Source: Pseudomonadota bacterium (GTDB lineage: Bacteria; Pseudomonadota; Gammaproteobacteria; Steroidobacterales; Steroidobacteraceae). Taken from it: DNA of 10,434 bases. The stretch lies in assembly GCA_021779875.1 (NCBI GenBank), contig JAJXZV010000395.1, positions 1-10,434 on the forward strand, read 5' to 3'. The translations under genes and the position numbers were made by a program. Of the stretch, positions 1 through 7,444 are shown piece by piece; positions within the stretch are counted from its first letter, which is position 1; the number at the start of each line of letters is the position of its first letter. The notes under the pieces were generated by a model. It was not told where the DNA came from, searched no databases, and saw only the letters and a list, made by a program, of their open reading frames with translations.

Positions 1-423
1 GTCGGGGCCGCAGCGCTCGACCTGCAGGCGCAGCCGCCCGTCGTCGAGCAGCAATTCGGAGCCCGGCGCCAGCACCGCGAAGATCTCGGGGTGGGGCATG
101 CCGGCGCGCCGCTCGTCGCCCGGCGCGGTGTCGAGGTCCAGACGGAAGGCGCTGCCGACCGCGAGCGTCACCGAACCCGAGGCGAAGGTGCCGACACGCA
201 GCTTCGGTCCCTGCAGGTCCGCCAGGATGCCGATGGGCCGGCCTAGCTCCGCCTCGAGCTCGCGCAGGACGGCGAACCGGGCGCGATGGTCGGCGGCCGT
301 GCCGTGGCTGAAATTCAGCCGAAACACGTCGACGCCCGCCAGGAACAGCTGGCGGACCGTATCGCGGTCGGAGCTCGCGGGGCCCAAGGTGGCGACGATC
401 TTGGCGTTTCGGGTTCTACGCAT
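1..423 (-). CDS. pyk: Pyruvate kinase, N-terminal 141 residues (gene runs off the window)
   Basis: Pyruvate kinase makes pyruvate and ATP from phosphoenolpyruvate and ADP in the cytoplasm. Translation from the ATG at 423 gives an open frame to base 1, starting MRRTRNAKIVATLGPASSD, the typical pyruvate kinase opening. The active-site strand VFRLNFSHG follows, then ILADLQGPKLRVGTF, which marks the start of the B-domain region; the form of this motif is closer to PykA than to PykF. Usual family length is about 470 to 480 residues, so roughly 70% lies beyond the window. The start lies 5 bp after the glycerate kinase stop with only a weak Shine-Dalgarno, so coupled translation is likely. Placement directly after glycerate 2-kinase, as in many proteobacterial glyoxylate/glycerate operons, suggests a dedicated isozyme for lower glycolysis from glycerate rather than the main glycolytic enzyme; that role is inferred. 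Confidence 0.93.
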   Translation of the reverse strand, partial: MRRTRNAKIVATLGPASSDRDTVRQLFLAGVDVFRLNFSHGTAADHRARFAVLRELEAELGRPIGILADLQGPKLRVGTFASGSVTLAVGSAFRLDLDTAPGDERRAGMPHPEIFAVLAPGSELLLDDGRLRLQVERCGPD

Positions 424-428
424 GCACG

Positions 429-1706
429 TTACTCGATGAGGATGGCTCGAAAATCATTGACGTTGGTGAGGGTCGGTCCGGTGACCACCGAATCGCCGAG
501 GGCCGAGAAGAACGAGTGCCCGTCGTTGGCGGCCAGCATGTCGCGCGGGCGCATGCCCTGCGCCCAGGCGCGCGCCAGCGAATCGGGGGTCATCACGGCG
601 CCGGCGATCTCCTCCTGGCCGTCGACCCCGTCCGTGTCGCCGGCGAGTGCGTGGATCCCCGGATGATCGTTCAGGGCGACGGCCAGCGCCAGCAGGAATT
701 CGACGTTGCGCCCGCCGCGGCCGGTGCCGCGCACCGTGACGGTGGTCTCGCCGCCGGACAGGAGCACGCAGGGCCGGCGAAACGGCTGGCCCCGCTCGGC
801 GACCTGCAGCGCGATCGCGGCCAGCACCTTGCCGACGTCGCGCGCCTCGCCCTCGATGGCATCGCTCAGCACGTGCACGTCGAGCCCGGCCGCGCGTGCC
901 ACCGCCGCGGCCGCCTCGAGCGCCATCTGGGGAGTCGCCACCATGCGCAGGTCCGCACGCGCGAGCCGCGGATCGCCGGGCTTTATCGATTCACCGCGGC
1001 CGCTCTCGAGCAGCTCGAGCACCGGCTGCGGCACTGCGATGGCGTAGCGGCGCAGGATGGCGAGCGCATCGGCGCAGGTCGTCGGGTCGGCCACCGTGGG
1101 CCCGGAGGCGATGTCGATGGGCCGATCGCCCGGGACGTCGGAGATCATTAGCGTCAGCACCCGGGCCGGGTGGCAGGCCGCCGCGAGGCGCCCTCCCTTG
1201 ATCGCCGAGAGGTGCCGGCGCACGCAGTTCATCTCGCTGATGGTGGCGCCGCTCGCGAGCAGGGCGCGATTCACCTGCTGCTTGACGTCCAGATCGAGCC
1301 CGGGTGCCGGCAGCGGCAGGAGCGCGGAGCCTCCGCCCGAGATCAGGCAGAGCACGAGATCGTCCGCCCGCAAGCCGCCGACGCGCTCGAGCATGCGTTG
1401 CGCGGCGTGCAGCCCGGCCTGATCGGGGACCGGGTGCGCCGCCTCGACGATCTCGATGCGCTCGCAGGGCACCGCGTAGCCGTAGCGGGTGACCACCAGG
1501 CCGTCGAGCGGGCCGGGCCAGTGACGCTCGAGGGCCTGCGCCATGGCGGCGGAGGCCTTGCCGGCGCCGATCACCACGAGACGGCCCGCCGGCGGTGCCG
1601 GCAGGTGCGGGGGCAGGCACACGGAAGGCTGCGCCGACGCGATGGCGGCGTCGAACATGCGCCGCAGCAGATCGCGCGCCGCTCCGGTGCGAACGGGGCC
1701 GCTCAT
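429..1706 (-). CDS. ttuD: Glycerate 2-kinase, MOFRL family (TtuD/GckA type)
   Basis: This cytoplasmic enzyme phosphorylates D-glycerate with ATP, in this family usually to 2-phosphoglycerate. Older annotations call it hydroxypyruvate reductase (TtuD). The 425 residues match the family's full length. The N-terminal DUF4147 domain carries VVIGAGKASAAMAQAL (44-59), whose Lys50 matches the conserved active-site lysine of glycerate kinases, and the glycine-rich LISGGGSALLPLP (121-133). The C-terminal MOFRL domain carries LLSGGETTVTVRG (315-327), GRGGRNVEFLLAL (329-341), DTDGVDG (357-363) and the closing TGPTLTNVNDFRAILIE. Its ATG overlaps the upstream FAH-family stop codon by four bases (ATGA) and no good Shine-Dalgarno precedes it, so translation is probably coupled. 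With pyk immediately after it, the gene supplies the end of the glycerate pathway. The family is certain; the exact product isomer is inferred from the family. Gene names vary (ttuD, gck, garK-like). Confidence 0.93.
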   Translation of the reverse strand: MSGPVRTGAARDLLRRMFDAAIASAQPSVCLPPHLPAPPAGRLVVIGAGKASAAMAQALERHWPGPLDGLVVTRYGYAVPCERIEIVEAAHPVPDQAGLHAAQRMLERVGGLRADDLVLCLISGGGSALLPLPAPGLDLDVKQQVNRALLASGATISEMNCVRRHLSAIKGGRLAAACHPARVLTLMISDVPGDRPIDIASGPTVADPTTCADALAILRRYAIAVPQPVLELLESGRGESIKPGDPRLARADLRMVATPQMALEAAAAVARAAGLDVHVLSDAIEGEARDVGKVLAAIALQVAERGQPFRRPCVLLSGGETTVTVRGTGRGGRNVEFLLALAVALNDHPGIHALAGDTDGVDGQEEIAGAVMTPDSLARAWAQGMRPRDMLAANDGHSFFSALGDSVVTGPTLTNVNDFRAILIE

Positions 1707-2482
1707 CCCAGCGTGTTGCGCAGGGTGCCGATGCCGGCGATCTCGACCTCCACCGTGGCACCGTCACGCATCGAGCCGACGCCCACCGAGGTGCCGCAGG
1801 CGATCACGTCGCCCGGCAGCAGGGTCATATCGTGCGAGACCTGGCTCACGAGCTCGGCCACGCCGAGGATCATGTCCGCCAGCGGGTAATTCTGGCGCTC
1901 GACCCCGTCCACCCGCGTGAGCACCCGCTCCGCCCGCCAATCGAGCCGCGTGGCGATGGTGGGCCCCAGGCAGCCGAACGTGTCGTAGCCCTTGGCCCGG
2001 CACCACTGCGGAAAATCGGGGTTCTCGTTGAGCAGTTCGCCCGCGGTCACGTCGTTGACGCAGGTGTAGCCGAACACGTGGCGTGAGGCTTCGTCCGCCG
2101 ACACGGCGCTGCAGCGCGCGCCGATGACGATGCCGAGCTCACCCTCGTAGGCGATCTTGCCGGCGTACCGCGGCGGCCGGCGGATGGGCTGTTCGGGCCC
2201 GAGCAGGCAGCTCGCGGGCTTCAGCAGAAAGAGAGGATGCGTCGGCGCCGCCTTGCCGAGCTTGGCGGCCAGCGCGTGGAAGTTGTTCCACAGCGCCACG
2301 ATCTTCGACGGAACACAGGGCGAGAGCAGGGCGAAGGAGCCGGGCTCCAGCGTCACCCCCGTGGGGCGCGGCGCATCGTACATGTCGCCCGCGTGCTCGA
2401 TGAGGCGGTCGGCGCTCAGAATGCCGAAGCCGACGCGGCCATCGCGCGCCTTGAACCGGGCCCAGTGCGTTGCGGCGACCAT
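1703..2482 (-). CDS. Fumarylacetoacetate hydrolase (FAH)-family protein
   Basis: This family cleaves, decarboxylates or tautomerises beta-keto and acylpyruvate-type acids with a divalent metal. The 259 residues form an N-terminal cap-like part (THWARFKARDGRVGFGIL, residues 5-22) and the FAH fold. The metal ligands appear as YEGELGIVIG (Glu113, Glu115) and CVNDVTA (Asp144). Lys164 in RAKGYDTFGCLGP and the late motif LLPGDVIACGTSVGVG (221-236) are also typical. Homologous activities include fumarylpyruvate hydrolase, oxaloacetate decarboxylase or tautomerase, and 2-hydroxyhepta-dienedioate isomerase. No aromatic-degradation genes accompany it, so an oxaloacetate- or tartronate-semialdehyde-like substrate fits the neighbours better; this is inference. 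The ATG lies 3 bp after the sucD stop in the same frame, and the only Shine-Dalgarno candidate (AAGGA) abuts it, which points to reinitiation by ribosomes finishing sucD. The family is clear, the substrate unknown. Confidence 0.88.
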   Translation of the reverse strand: MVAATHWARFKARDGRVGFGILSADRLIEHAGDMYDAPRPTGVTLEPGSFALLSPCVPSKIVALWNNFHALAAKLGKAAPTHPLFLLKPASCLLGPEQPIRRPPRYAGKIAYEGELGIVIGARCSAVSADEASRHVFGYTCVNDVTAGELLNENPDFPQWCRAKGYDTFGCLGPTIATRLDWRAERVLTRVDGVERQNYPLADMILGVAELVSQVSHDMTLLPGDVIACGTSVGVGSMRDGATVEVEIAGIGTLRNTLG

Positions 2483-2487
2483 TCCTT
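2483..2487 (-). promoter_or_regulatory. Unusually placed Shine-Dalgarno/stop overlap before the FAH-family gene
   Basis: The minus strand reads GTGCTGTAAGGAATG. The AAGGA core begins inside the sucD stop codon TAA and ends directly against the FAH start codon, leaving no spacer, whereas 5 to 9 bases are usual. No better start with a spaced Shine-Dalgarno is visible, and the N-terminal sequence of the protein fits the family from this ATG. The arrangement favours termination-reinitiation. Confidence 0.5.
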
Positions 2488-3361
2488 ACAGCACGGACTT
2501 GAGCAGCTTGCCCATCTCGGACGGGTTGCGCGTCACCTTGATGCCGGACTCCTCCATCACCGCGAGCTTCTCCTGCGCGGTGCCCTTGCCGCCGGAGATG
2601 ATCGCGCCGGCGTGGCCCATGCGCTTGCCCGGCGGCGCGGTGACGCCGGCGATGAAGCCGATCACGGGCTTCTTCATGTTGCCCTTGATCCAGCGCGCGC
2701 AGGTCTCCTCGTCCTCGCCGCCGATCTCGCCGACCATGATCACCGCGTCGGTGTCGGGATCGTCGTTGAACAGCTTCATGACGTCGATGTGCTTCAAGCC
2801 GTTCACGGGGTCCCCGCCGATGCCGACGCAGGTGGACTGGCCCAGACCGAGATCCATCAGCTGGCCGACGGCCTCGTAGGTCAGGGTGCCGGAGCGCGAC
2901 ACCACGCCGATGCGGCCCTTCTTGTGGATGTGGCCGGGCATGATGCCGATCTTGATCTCGTCGGGGGTGATGACACCCGGGCAATTGGGGCCGACGAGCA
3001 GCGTCTTCTTGCCGCGCATCCGATGGCGGGTCGCGATCATGTCGCGCACCGGCACGCCCTCGGTGATGCAGATCACGAGATCGAGCCCCGCGTCCACGGC
3101 CTCGTCGATCGCGGCGGCCGCGAAGGGCGGCGGCACGTAGATCACCGACACGGTCGCGCCGGTCTGCGCCTTGGCCTCCTTGACGCTGCCGTAGATCGGG
3201 ATGCCCTCGAAATTCTCTCCCGCCTTGTTGGGGTTCACGCCGGCGACGAAGCAGGCCTTGCCGTTCGCGTAGTCGCGGCACAGGCGGGTGTGGAACGCGC
3301 CGGTCTTGCCGGTGATGCCCTGGGTCATCACGCGGGTGTTGCGGTCGATCAGAATGCTCAT
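2486..3361 (-). CDS. sucD: Succinyl-CoA synthetase alpha subunit (or a close acid-CoA ligase paralogue)
   Basis: The alpha subunit binds CoA and carries the histidine that is phosphorylated when SucCD interconverts succinate, CoA and NTP with succinyl-CoA. The 291 residues match the family length. The CoA-binding domain opens [21 protein letters not shown] and keeps a lysine in GVNPNKAGE (Lys46). The ligase domain has [20 protein letters not shown] (124-143), [14 protein letters not shown] (154-167) and GIGGDPVNG (180-188). The phospho-histidine motif [15 protein letters not shown] places the catalytic residue at His250. The region after the first beta-alpha units ([22 protein letters not shown]) is longer than and different from the E. 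coli TPGKGG form, so this may be a specialised paralogue. It follows sucC by 13 bp with a GGAG overlapping the sucC stop. Malate-CoA ligase (MtkB) is the main alternative and is less likely from the motifs. Confidence 0.9.
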   Translation of the reverse strand: MSILIDRNTRVMTQGITGKTGAFHTRLCRDYANGKACFVAGVNPNKAGENFEGIPIYGSVKEAKAQTGATVSVIYVPPPFAAAAIDEAVDAGLDLVICITEGVPVRDMIATRHRMRGKKTLLVGPNCPGVITPDEIKIGIMPGHIHKKGRIGVVSRSGTLTYEAVGQLMDLGLGQSTCVGIGGDPVNGLKHIDVMKLFNDDPDTDAVIMVGEIGGEDEETCARWIKGNMKKPVIGFIAGVTAPPGKRMGHAGAIISGGKGTAQEKLAVMEESGIKVTRNPSEMGKLLKSVL

Positions 3362-3374
3362 GGACGTGGTGCTC

Positions 3375-4541
3375 CTACTTGCCGGCCACGGCGGCGACGA
3401 TCTTCTGCGCGGCGTCCGCCATGTTGTCGGCGGAGATGATCGGCAGGCCCGACTCCCGCAGCATCTTCTTGCCTTGATCCTCGTTGGTGCCCTTCATGCG
3501 CACCACCAGCGGCACGCTGAGCTTGACCTCCTTGGCCGCGGCGATGACGCCCTCGGCGATGGTGTCGCAGCGCATGATGCCGCCGAAGATGTTCACCAGG
3601 ATGCCCTTCACCGCGGGGTTCTTGAGCATGAGCTTGAATGCTTCGGTGACCTTCTCGGTGGTCGCGCCGCCGCCCACGTCCAGGAAGTTGGCCGGCTCCG
3701 CGCCGAACAGCTTGATCACGTCCATGGTCGCCATGGCGAGCCCGGCGCCGTTGACCAGGCAGCCGATGTTGCCGTTCAGCGAGATGTAGGACAGGTCGTA
3801 CTTCGAGGCCTCGACCTCGGCCGGGTCCTCCTCGTCGAGATCCCGCATCGCGACGATGTCGGGGTGGCGGAACAGGGCATTGGAGTCGAAATTCAACTTG
3901 GCGTCGAGCGCCAGGATCCGGCCGTCGCCGGTCAGGATCAGCGGATTGATCTCCGCGAGCGAGGCGTCGCATTCCACGAAGGCGCGGTACAGGCCCTGCA
4001 TGAACCGGCGCGCCTCGGCCACCGAGGGTTCCGGCACGCCGATCTTGCGGGCCACCGCGTCGGCCTCGGCGTCGGTCAGGCCGGCAACCGGGTCGATCGC
4101 GACCTTGTGGATCTTCTCGGGCGTGTGCGCGGCCACCTCCTCGATCTCCATCCCGCCCTCGGAGCTCGCGATCAGCGTCACGCGCTGCGACACGCGGTCG
4201 ACGACCATGCCGACGTACAGCTCCTTGCGGATGTCCGCGCCTTCCTCGACCAGCAGGCGCTTCACGAGCCGCCCTTCGGGGCCCGTTTGATGCGTCACCA
4301 GCGTCATGCCGAGAATGGCCTCGGCGTGGCGATGCACTTCATCCAACGACTTGGCGACCTTGACGCCGCCGCCCTTGCCGCGACCGCCGGCATGGATCTG
4401 GGCCTTGACCACCCAGACCTTGCCGCCGAGCTCGCGCGCGGCGGCATCCGCTTCGGCCACGGTGAAGCAAGGAATGCCGCGCGGCGTCGCCACGCCGTAC
4501 CTGCGGAGGATTTCCTTGCCTTGATATTCGTGCACGTTCAT
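3375..4541 (-). CDS. sucC: Succinyl-CoA synthetase beta subunit (ADP-forming type)
   Basis: The beta subunit supplies the ATP-grasp domain and the acid-binding site of succinyl-CoA synthetase. The 388 residues equal the length of E. coli SucC and align with it without obvious gaps. The start [17 protein letters not shown] is typical. The nucleotide-binding segment is [16 protein letters not shown] (46-61). The magnesium ligands fall at Asn199 (in AEINPLILT) and Asp213 (in ALDAKLNF), the same numbers as in E. coli. The C-terminal ligase domain has [19 protein letters not shown] (256-274), NFLDVGGGA (285-293) and [11 protein letters not shown] (316-326). [10 protein letters not shown] and GGRGKGGG resemble SucC more than malate thiokinase MtkA, which I recall as NIFAGINRCD and GARGKAGG. 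The start at 4541 is supported by GAGGA eight bases upstream; a longer upstream frame is a shadow of the dehydrogenase gene. It is separated from TCA-cycle genes such as sdh or sucAB, which suggests a pathway-specific copy. Confidence 0.93.
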   Translation of the reverse strand: MNVHEYQGKEILRRYGVATPRGIPCFTVAEADAAARELGGKVWVVKAQIHAGGRGKGGGVKVAKSLDEVHRHAEAILGMTLVTHQTGPEGRLVKRLLVEEGADIRKELYVGMVVDRVSQRVTLIASSEGGMEIEEVAAHTPEKIHKVAIDPVAGLTDAEADAVARKIGVPEPSVAEARRFMQGLYRAFVECDASLAEINPLILTGDGRILALDAKLNFDSNALFRHPDIVAMRDLDEEDPAEVEASKYDLSYISLNGNIGCLVNGAGLAMATMDVIKLFGAEPANFLDVGGGATTEKVTEAFKLMLKNPAVKGILVNIFGGIMRCDTIAEGVIAAAKEVKLSVPLVVRMKGTNEDQGKKMLRESGLPIISADNMADAAQKIVAAVAGK

Positions 4542-4576
4542 TTGATGAGTCCTCGCACTTGAAGGCGCTGCCCGCC

Positions 4577-5569
4577 TCAGGCCTTTGCGTTGGCGTCCTC
4601 GATGCCCTTGCCCAGGAGCAGGGTCAGGGCGTAGACGGCATCGAGATGCGGTGTCGGGGTGTCGGTCAGGCGCGCGAGTTCCACGACGGAACCGAGCAAG
4701 GCCTCGACCTCGATGGTTCGCGACGCCTCGACGTCCTGCAACATGGAGGTCTTGTGGTGGCCGACGCGCTCGGCGCCGGCGATGCGCTTCTCGAGCGGCA
4801 GGCGAAAGGTGATGCCGAGCTTGTGGGCGACGGATTGCGCCTCGGTCATCATGTCGGCCGCGAGCTGCCGGGTCGGCGGATATTGACAGATGCCCGCCAG
4901 GGTCGCGCGCGACAGCGCGCTGATGGGGTTGAAGGTCATGTTGCCCCAGAGCTTCAACCAGATCTCCGAGCGGATGTCGGTGAGCACCGGCGCCTGCATG
5001 CCGCCCTTGACGAACCACTCGGACAGGCGCGTCACGCGATCGCTGAGGCTGCCGTCGGGCTCGCCCATGGGAAAGCGGTTGCCCTCGACGTGCTTGATCA
5101 CGCCGGGTGCGATGAGTTCCGCGGCCGGGTACACGACACAGCCGATGACCCGTTCGCAGGAGATGTGACGGGCGATGAGCCCGTTGGGATCGACGCTCTT
5201 GACCCGCGTGTCGGCGAGCGGACCCGGATGACGATGGAAATACCAGTAGGGGATGCCGTTCTGCATGGGCACCACCACCGTGTCGGCGTGGAAGAGCTTC
5301 GGCGCCTCGGCCGCGACCGACTCGACCTGGTGCGCCTTCATGCCGAGCACCACCACGTCCTGGGGGCCGGCGGCCGCATAGTCGTTGGTCGCCTTGACCT
5401 TCGGCAACACTTCCTCGGAGCCATCGGCATTGATCAGCTTGATGCCGCGGGTGCGCAGCGCCTCGAGATTCGCGCCCCGGGCGATGAAGGTCACGTCGGC
5501 GCCCGCGAGCGCCAGCCGAATCCCCACGTAGCCGCCGATGGCGCCGGCGCCGATGATTGCGATCTTCAC
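4577..5569 (-). CDS. 2-dehydropantoate 2-reductase (ketopantoate reductase) family dehydrogenase
   Basis: Members reduce 2-keto acids to 2-hydroxy acids with NAD(P)H; PanE makes pantoate, and relatives act on other 2-keto acids. The 330 residues begin with a Rossmann motif [16 protein letters not shown] (GxGxxG at 7-12). The C-terminal domain holds [17 protein letters not shown] (203-219), in which Lys206 matches the PanE catalytic lysine, and [20 protein letters not shown] (272-291), in which Ser275 and Glu287 fit the substrate-binding serine and catalytic acid. [10 protein letters not shown] (102-111) is typical of a large proteobacterial subgroup often found in catabolic clusters, and the protein is about 25 residues longer than E. 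coli PanE. The start codon is GTG, chosen because the Rossmann strand begins there and AAAGG lies seven to eight bases upstream. As first gene of the sucCD-FAH-kinase run, it may reduce glyoxylate, hydroxypyruvate or tartronate semialdehyde rather than ketopantoate; this is inference. Confidence 0.85.
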   Translation of the reverse strand: MKIAIIGAGAIGGYVGIRLALAGADVTFIARGANLEALRTRGIKLINADGSEEVLPKVKATNDYAAAGPQDVVVLGMKAHQVESVAAEAPKLFHADTVVVPMQNGIPYWYFHRHPGPLADTRVKSVDPNGLIARHISCERVIGCVVYPAAELIAPGVIKHVEGNRFPMGEPDGSLSDRVTRLSEWFVKGGMQAPVLTDIRSEIWLKLWGNMTFNPISALSRATLAGICQYPPTRQLAADMMTEAQSVAHKLGITFRLPLEKRIAGAERVGHHKTSMLQDVEASRTIEVEALLGSVVELARLTDTPTPHLDAVYALTLLLGKGIEDANAKA

Positions 5570-5601
5570 GAATACACCTTTCAGTTGAGGTTGCCGACTC
5601 G

Positions 5602-5635
5602 AAAAAAGGCCGGGAGCGCGACCGCGCCCCCGGCC
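5602..5635 (-). terminator. Strong intrinsic terminator after the porin gene
   Basis: On the minus strand a 12-bp stem, GGCCGGGGGCGC paired with GCGCTCCCGGCC, with one G-U pair and a GGTC loop, is followed directly by TTTTTT. It lies 40 bp after the porin stop and is oriented to end transcription coming from frc, the synthetase and the porin. Its U-run ends 32 bases before the GTG start of the next gene, so it separates two expression blocks or acts as a partial, readthrough terminator. Confidence 0.92.
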
Positions 5636-5675
5636 CGAACTTTCAAGAATACCTCAGACTGATCCCATCCGGCGC

Positions 5676-7388
5676 TCAGAACTTGTAGTTCAAGCCGGTC
5701 GAGAAGCCGAGAATATGGCAACCGCCCCACGTGGTCGGTCCCGCGCTGCTGTAGTCGTTGAACTGGAAGGTCGTGCCGTCGTGGCAGTCCGTGGTGATGC
5801 CACGGCCGCCCGCACCGATGTCATAGTGGGCATTGCCCGCGTTGACGGTGTCGGCGGCATCCAGGTACCAGTACAGGTTCTTCTCGAACTTGTGCTTCCA
5901 TGCGATCGTGTACATGTCCGCGTGGTTGTCCGCGTTGTTCGGATTGTAGTTATGCTGTCCGCCCGGGTCGCCCGGGGTCGCCGAGGCATGCGCCCAACCG
6001 ATGCTCACGTTGTCCTTCGGCCCGAAGTCCTGCGATGCCGCAAACCACGTGCCGTGGCGCTGCCGCTCGTTCTGGAACATCAGGTCCTGTGGGATATAGC
6101 GGCGCAGATCCTCGTAGATGCCGCTCAGCACCAGACCAAAGCTCGTGGTGTACTGGAGGCCAACCTTGGCCGCGGTCTCGTTGCCGATGTCGCCCACGTA
6201 GCCCGGCGAGCCCGCCCCCGCGGCCTGCGGATACTCCGCGGCGAAGGCGTTGTAGCCATTCCAATCGAGCAGCGGCGAGACGCCATTGCCCTGACCCAGG
6301 TAGTACCCGTAGATCAGGTTGTTGGCGCCGATGCCGTCGCTGTTGCGGTTCACCGCCTTGTGGATTTCGTAGGCCGCCGTCATGTACCAGCCGCCGAACT
6401 CGAACTTGACGTCCATGCTGTACGCGGTGTCGAAGCCGCCGTCGTCGCAGGACATCGGCAGGTTGCCGCTGCCCGGCGTGTTGCCGCCGTTACAATCCGA
6501 CGAGCCCGCCGACTGCGCGAGGCTGTTGGCGACGCGCTGCTGGCCGGGCGACCACAACATGTCGAAGCTGAACACGTTGCCGATCTTCGGCGACTCGAAC
6601 CACATGGAGTGGTCGAGACGCGAGCCGAACTCCACGCGGTTGTCGCCGCCGGAATTGCCCATGATCGCGCCGTAATCGCCGAGCATGCCGGAGAACGGAT
6701 TCATGCGGTCGGTGGACTTCTTATAAGGCGAGTAGGTGGTGCCGAGCTTCAGCTTGCCCCAGGTGTTGCTCGAGATGCCGACGAAGCTGTCGCCGTAACC
6801 GATACCGCCCTTGGTCACGTTGGAGGCGGTATTGTACGAAGCGCCGGTGCCGGGTGCGTTGGTGATCTGCGGCTGCACTTCGAGCTGATAGATCAAGTCG
6901 AAATCGGTGCCGGAGATCTTGTGCGAGCCGCGGTAGCCCAGGGCCGACTTGTTGGTGGACAGCGCGGGCATCCAGCCGATGCGGCCCTGCGGACCGGTCT
7001 TGGGACCGCCCGCGATGACGCCGCCGCTGTAGGGGTTGGTCGGGTTGGCGAGCGCGTAAGGATACGCCACCATGCCGTCGATTCCCTTGGTCGTGTAGTC
7101 CAACGACACGTCCAAGGTGCCGTAGAAGCCCTTGGCGAACTTGTCGAACTTGGGCTCCGACGACGTCTTGGCCGCCGCGCCCGCATCCGCGTGCGCCGCC
7201 GAGGACGTGGACACCGCGTCGACCTTCTTCTGCATCTCGTTCATCTGCTGCTGCATCGAACGGAGCTGCTCCTTCAGCGCCTTGTTGTCCGCGGCGTCGT
7301 CCGCCAAGACCGCGCCGCTGAAGGCGAGGCTTGCGGTACAGGCTCCCACGGCAGCGAGCACCGCTTTGGCCAGTTTCGTATTAGGCAT
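5676..7388 (-). CDS. Outer-membrane porin with N-terminal coiled coil
   Basis: This is a trimeric-porin-like beta-barrel channel for small anions or solutes in the outer membrane. The 570 residues start with a Sec signal peptide (basic MPNTKLAK, hydrophobic core, predicted cleavage after AVLA at residue 29). The segment KALKEQLRSMQQQMNEMQKK (36-55) has coiled-coil spacing and is followed by a Ser/Ala-rich linker to about residue 75. Barrel strands then begin at FAKGFYGTLDVSLDYTT (84-100), and the protein ends GFSTGLNYKF with the C-terminal phenylalanine used for barrel assembly. Mature cysteines at 299 and 314, and at 535 and 557, could form two loop disulfides. It is longer than classical porins of about 350 to 400 residues because of long loops and the coiled coil. 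Its place after frc and an acyl-CoA synthetase, ahead of a terminator, suggests uptake of oxalate or another short acid; substrate is inferred. Confidence 0.88.
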   Translation of the reverse strand: MPNTKLAKAVLAAVGACTASLAFSGAVLADDAADNKALKEQLRSMQQQMNEMQKKVDAVSTSSAAHADAGAAAKTSSEPKFDKFAKGFYGTLDVSLDYTTKGIDGMVAYPYALANPTNPYSGGVIAGGPKTGPQGRIGWMPALSTNKSALGYRGSHKISGTDFDLIYQLEVQPQITNAPGTGASYNTASNVTKGGIGYGDSFVGISSNTWGKLKLGTTYSPYKKSTDRMNPFSGMLGDYGAIMGNSGGDNRVEFGSRLDHSMWFESPKIGNVFSFDMLWSPGQQRVANSLAQSAGSSDCNGGNTPGSGNLPMSCDDGGFDTAYSMDVKFEFGGWYMTAAYEIHKAVNRNSDGIGANNLIYGYYLGQGNGVSPLLDWNGYNAFAAEYPQAAGAGSPGYVGDIGNETAAKVGLQYTTSFGLVLSGIYEDLRRYIPQDLMFQNERQRHGTWFAASQDFGPKDNVSIGWAHASATPGDPGGQHNYNPNNADNHADMYTIAWKHKFEKNLYWYLDAADTVNAGNAHYDIGAGGRGITTDCHDGTTFQFNDYSSAGPTTWGGCHILGFSTGLNYKF

Positions 7389-7396
7389 TGTGTGAT

Positions 7397-7401
7397 TCCT
7401 C
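7397..7401 (-). promoter_or_regulatory. Porin ribosome binding site
   Basis: GAGGA eight bases before the ATG at 7388 is a near-ideal Shine-Dalgarno and supports this start, in agreement with the signal peptide that begins there. It also contains one of nine GGA triplets in the leader, so an RNA-binding repressor of the CsrA type could mask it. Confidence 0.65.
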
Positions 7402-7444
7402 GTGAATTGCGTTCGTTCGAATCTTTGTCATCGACTCCCGTCCG

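Noticed and set aside
2486..4541. Malate-CoA ligase (mtkAB) as the identity of the sucCD-like pair
   Set aside because: [18 protein letters not shown] and [12 protein letters not shown] fit SucCD better than the malate thiokinase versions I recall; malate use is kept only as a possibility.
2237..4562. Long plus-strand frames opposite sucD and sucC
   Set aside because: Histidine-, aspartate- and arginine-rich shadows of conserved genes; no start context or domain support.
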